From assembly GCA_937929945.1 (NCBI GenBank), contig CALFUK010000130.1, forward strand, positions 1-33,321: a stretch of 33,321 nucleotides of DNA, in the 5' to 3' direction. A program made the translations under genes and the position numbers. Numbering within the stretch: the first letter of the stretch is position 1; each line of letters begins with the position of its first letter. A model generated the notes under the pieces. The model did not search any database, was not told the origin of the DNA, and worked only from the letters and a program-made list of their open reading frames with translations. The stretch is from an uncultured Saprospiraceae bacterium. GTDB taxonomy: Bacteria > Bacteroidota > Bacteroidia > Chitinophagales > Saprospiraceae. This document shows positions 33,064-33,321 of the stretch, piece after piece.

Positions 33064-33321
33064 ATGTCGTCCACAGAAGATAAAATACGAGAGAAAGACA
33101 AAACCAAAGCTCGCAGCTCCCGCTTGATGTCCTTAGATGTCTTTCGGGGCATGACCATGTTTTTATTGATGGCTGAAGCTGCAATGGTCTACCAGGCACT
33201 CACTGATTATTATCCGGATGGTCTTGGCCATCAAGTGATGCTTCAGTTTCATCATCATCCATGGAATGGTTTGCGTTTTTGGGATCTGATTCAGCCCTTC
33301 TTTATGTTCATTGTCGGCGTG
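33064..33321 (+). CDS. 5' end of a DUF5009/NagX-like membrane acyltransferase
   Basis: An ATG frame open from 33064 to the right edge, giving 86 residues, with an in-frame stop 22 bases upstream of the ATG confirming the start. After a charged lead (about 1-20) comes SLDVFRGMTMFLLMAEAAMV, then FHHHPWNGLRFWDLIQPFFM and FIVGV. The LD.FRG-type first helix and the HHPWNG..F.DLI.PFF.F.VGV second helix are the hallmark of the heparan-alpha-glucosaminide N-acetyltransferase-like / DUF5009 family of multi-spanning membrane proteins. These transfer acyl groups to sugars across the membrane in known cases. The substrate here is unknown and most of the gene lies beyond the window. Confidence 0.82.
   Translation, partial: MSSTEDKIREKDKTKARSSRLMSLDVFRGMTMFLLMAEAAMVYQALTDYYPDGLGHQVMLQFHHHPWNGLRFWDLIQPFFMFIVGV

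Noticed and set aside
32975-33199. 74-codon minus-strand frame at the right edge
   Set aside because: It is the antisense of the acyltransferase-like gene starting at 33064, whose + strand frame has clear family motifs.

Overview
The window looks like a chromosomal segment of a Bacteroidota bacterium, probably of the Saprospiria/Chitinophagia/Cytophagia kind. The evidence is an ECF sigma / FecR-DUF4974 / TonB-receptor / DUF4249 cluster, an ABC permease fused to an M1 peptidase, a fused aspartokinase-homoserine dehydrogenase, and start sites that mostly lack strong Shine-Dalgarno sequences. No tRNA, rRNA, CRISPR array, transposase or integrase was seen.

Layout. 1-141 is the 3' end of an unidentified + strand gene. 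541-6360 (-) is a compact operon metX-thrA-thrB-thrC, which converts aspartate to threonine and also activates homoserine for methionine synthesis. 6726-11310 (-) is an ABC exporter pair: a 1221-residue permease/M1 peptidase fusion and its ATPase. 11702-13960 (+) holds a secreted pentapeptide-type repeat protein and a Spinster-like MFS transporter. This segment is bracketed by two oppositely oriented tandem pairs of a roughly 94-bp repeat. 14493-15818 (-) is a CreD-like membrane protein and 16135-17571 (+) an NhaC-type antiporter. 17673-25219 (+) is a five-gene cell-surface signalling and uptake cluster: ECF sigma, TonB receptor, DUF4249 lipoprotein, FecR anti-sigma, and a second TonB receptor carrying an STN signalling domain. 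25353-30108 (-) holds an exported M24 peptidase, a seven-helix membrane protein and topoisomerase III. 30346-33321 holds a possible 51-residue ORF, a CvfB-like S1 protein, a gene broken by an in-frame stop, an ABA4-like membrane protein (-) and the 5' end of a DUF5009/NagX-like membrane acyltransferase.

The most unusual signal is the ~94-bp element. Two copies lie in tandem at 11519-11707, two in tandem in the opposite orientation at 14042-14229, one diverged copy at 26676-26770, and a doubtful remnant at 6601-6703. Two of the copies end exactly on the ATG of a gene for an exported protein (the repeat protein and the M24 peptidase). The element therefore behaves like a portable 5' leader or operator rather than a random intergenic repeat. 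It has a conserved CATCC-AAGT-GGATG inverted repeat at its centre. I do not recognise it as a named riboswitch or MITE family.
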